From: Phyllobacteriaceae bacterium
Lineage (GTDB): Bacteria; Pseudomonadota; Alphaproteobacteria; Rhizobiales; Ancalomicrobiaceae
DNA: 6,422 nt
Reading direction: 5' to 3'
NCBI GenBank assembly: GCA_012517025.1
Contig: JAAYVT010000554.1
Span: 1-6,422 of the forward strand
Under the pieces are notes generated by a model. It saw only the letters and a program-made list of their open reading frames with translations. It made no database searches and was not told where the DNA came from. Of this stretch, positions 6,285 to 6,422 are shown in pieces (within the stretch, counting starts at the first letter, position 1; the number at the start of each line of letters is the position of its first letter). Both the position numbers and the translations under genes were made by a program.

Positions 6285-6422
6285 TCAGTAGATTGGCTCC
6301 AACGCTTGGAGCCCCCGGTTCCGGACGCGATAATGACGTCGGGATCGGTGTGCCAGACGAAAGGCTTGGGCGCCCGGCTGTCCCCGGTGATGAAGCGGTT
6401 GATCCCGTCGTATTCACACCGG
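6285..6422 (-). pseudogene. IS630-family transposase, C-terminal end, frameshifted and cut by the window edge
   Basis: Reading leftward from 6421, the frame gives YDGINRFITGDSRAPKPFVW then HTDPDVIIA. This matches the well-known IS630 transposase C-terminal pattern INxFI...PxPFxWTADPDxIIA. After IIA (6326-6328) this frame turns to nonsense and runs on to 6215, but the frame one base over reads RVRNRGLQALEPIY followed by a stop at 6287-6285. That is a good match to the usual RRGHQALESIH ending. A single-base deletion near 6326-6329 explains both. The catalytic DDE part lies outside the window. No terminal inverted repeat could be fixed. Confidence 0.75.

Noticed and set aside
1..6422. CRISPR array, tRNA or rRNA genes
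   Set aside because: No regularly spaced repeats and no tRNA- or rRNA-like conserved stretches were seen on either strand by reading; no covariance search could be run.

Overview
The window is GC-rich DNA (roughly 60-65% by eye) with GATCG-rich, G/C-ending codons. Together with the families present, this points to an alphaproteobacterium, probably of the Rhizobiales/Methylobacterium type; this is inference from style, not a database match. An IS630-type transposase remnant, an AT-rich island and a protease-gene remnant suggest an accessory region such as a plasmid or genomic island.

Layout. (1) Bases 1-1736, plus strand: the 3' part of a gene for a two-module AAA ATPase fused to an M41 (FtsH-type) zinc metallopeptidase. 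The 5' end lies outside the window. (2) Bases 1737-2327 contain no intact gene. They hold a strong stem-loop terminator, a short remnant resembling the 3' end of a second AAA-M41 gene, a GC-rich stretch where nothing is recognised, and an AT-rich island (about 2122-2220) with palindromes and an 11-bp-spaced direct repeat. (3) Bases 2328-4439, minus strand: a 703-residue, mostly helical protein of unknown function whose last ~140 residues look like a UPF0149/YecA-type domain. (4) Bases 4440-4737: a spacer with a hairpin after gene 3, a smaller inverted repeat and one doubtful small ORF. (5) Bases 4738-6186, minus strand: a 482-residue soluble protein of unknown function with a very acidic linker. 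(6) Bases 6187-6284: AT-rich leader with inverted repeats over the start codon. (7) Bases 6285-6422, minus strand: the frameshifted C-terminal end of an IS630-family transposase.

The two unknown genes lie in the same direction and may be co-transcribed; the AAA-M41 gene converges on them. One working idea is that the AAA-M41 protein is a soluble ATP-driven protease or unfoldase and that the UPF0149-tailed and acidic-linker proteins are its substrates, adaptors or regulators. Proximity is the only evidence for this link.
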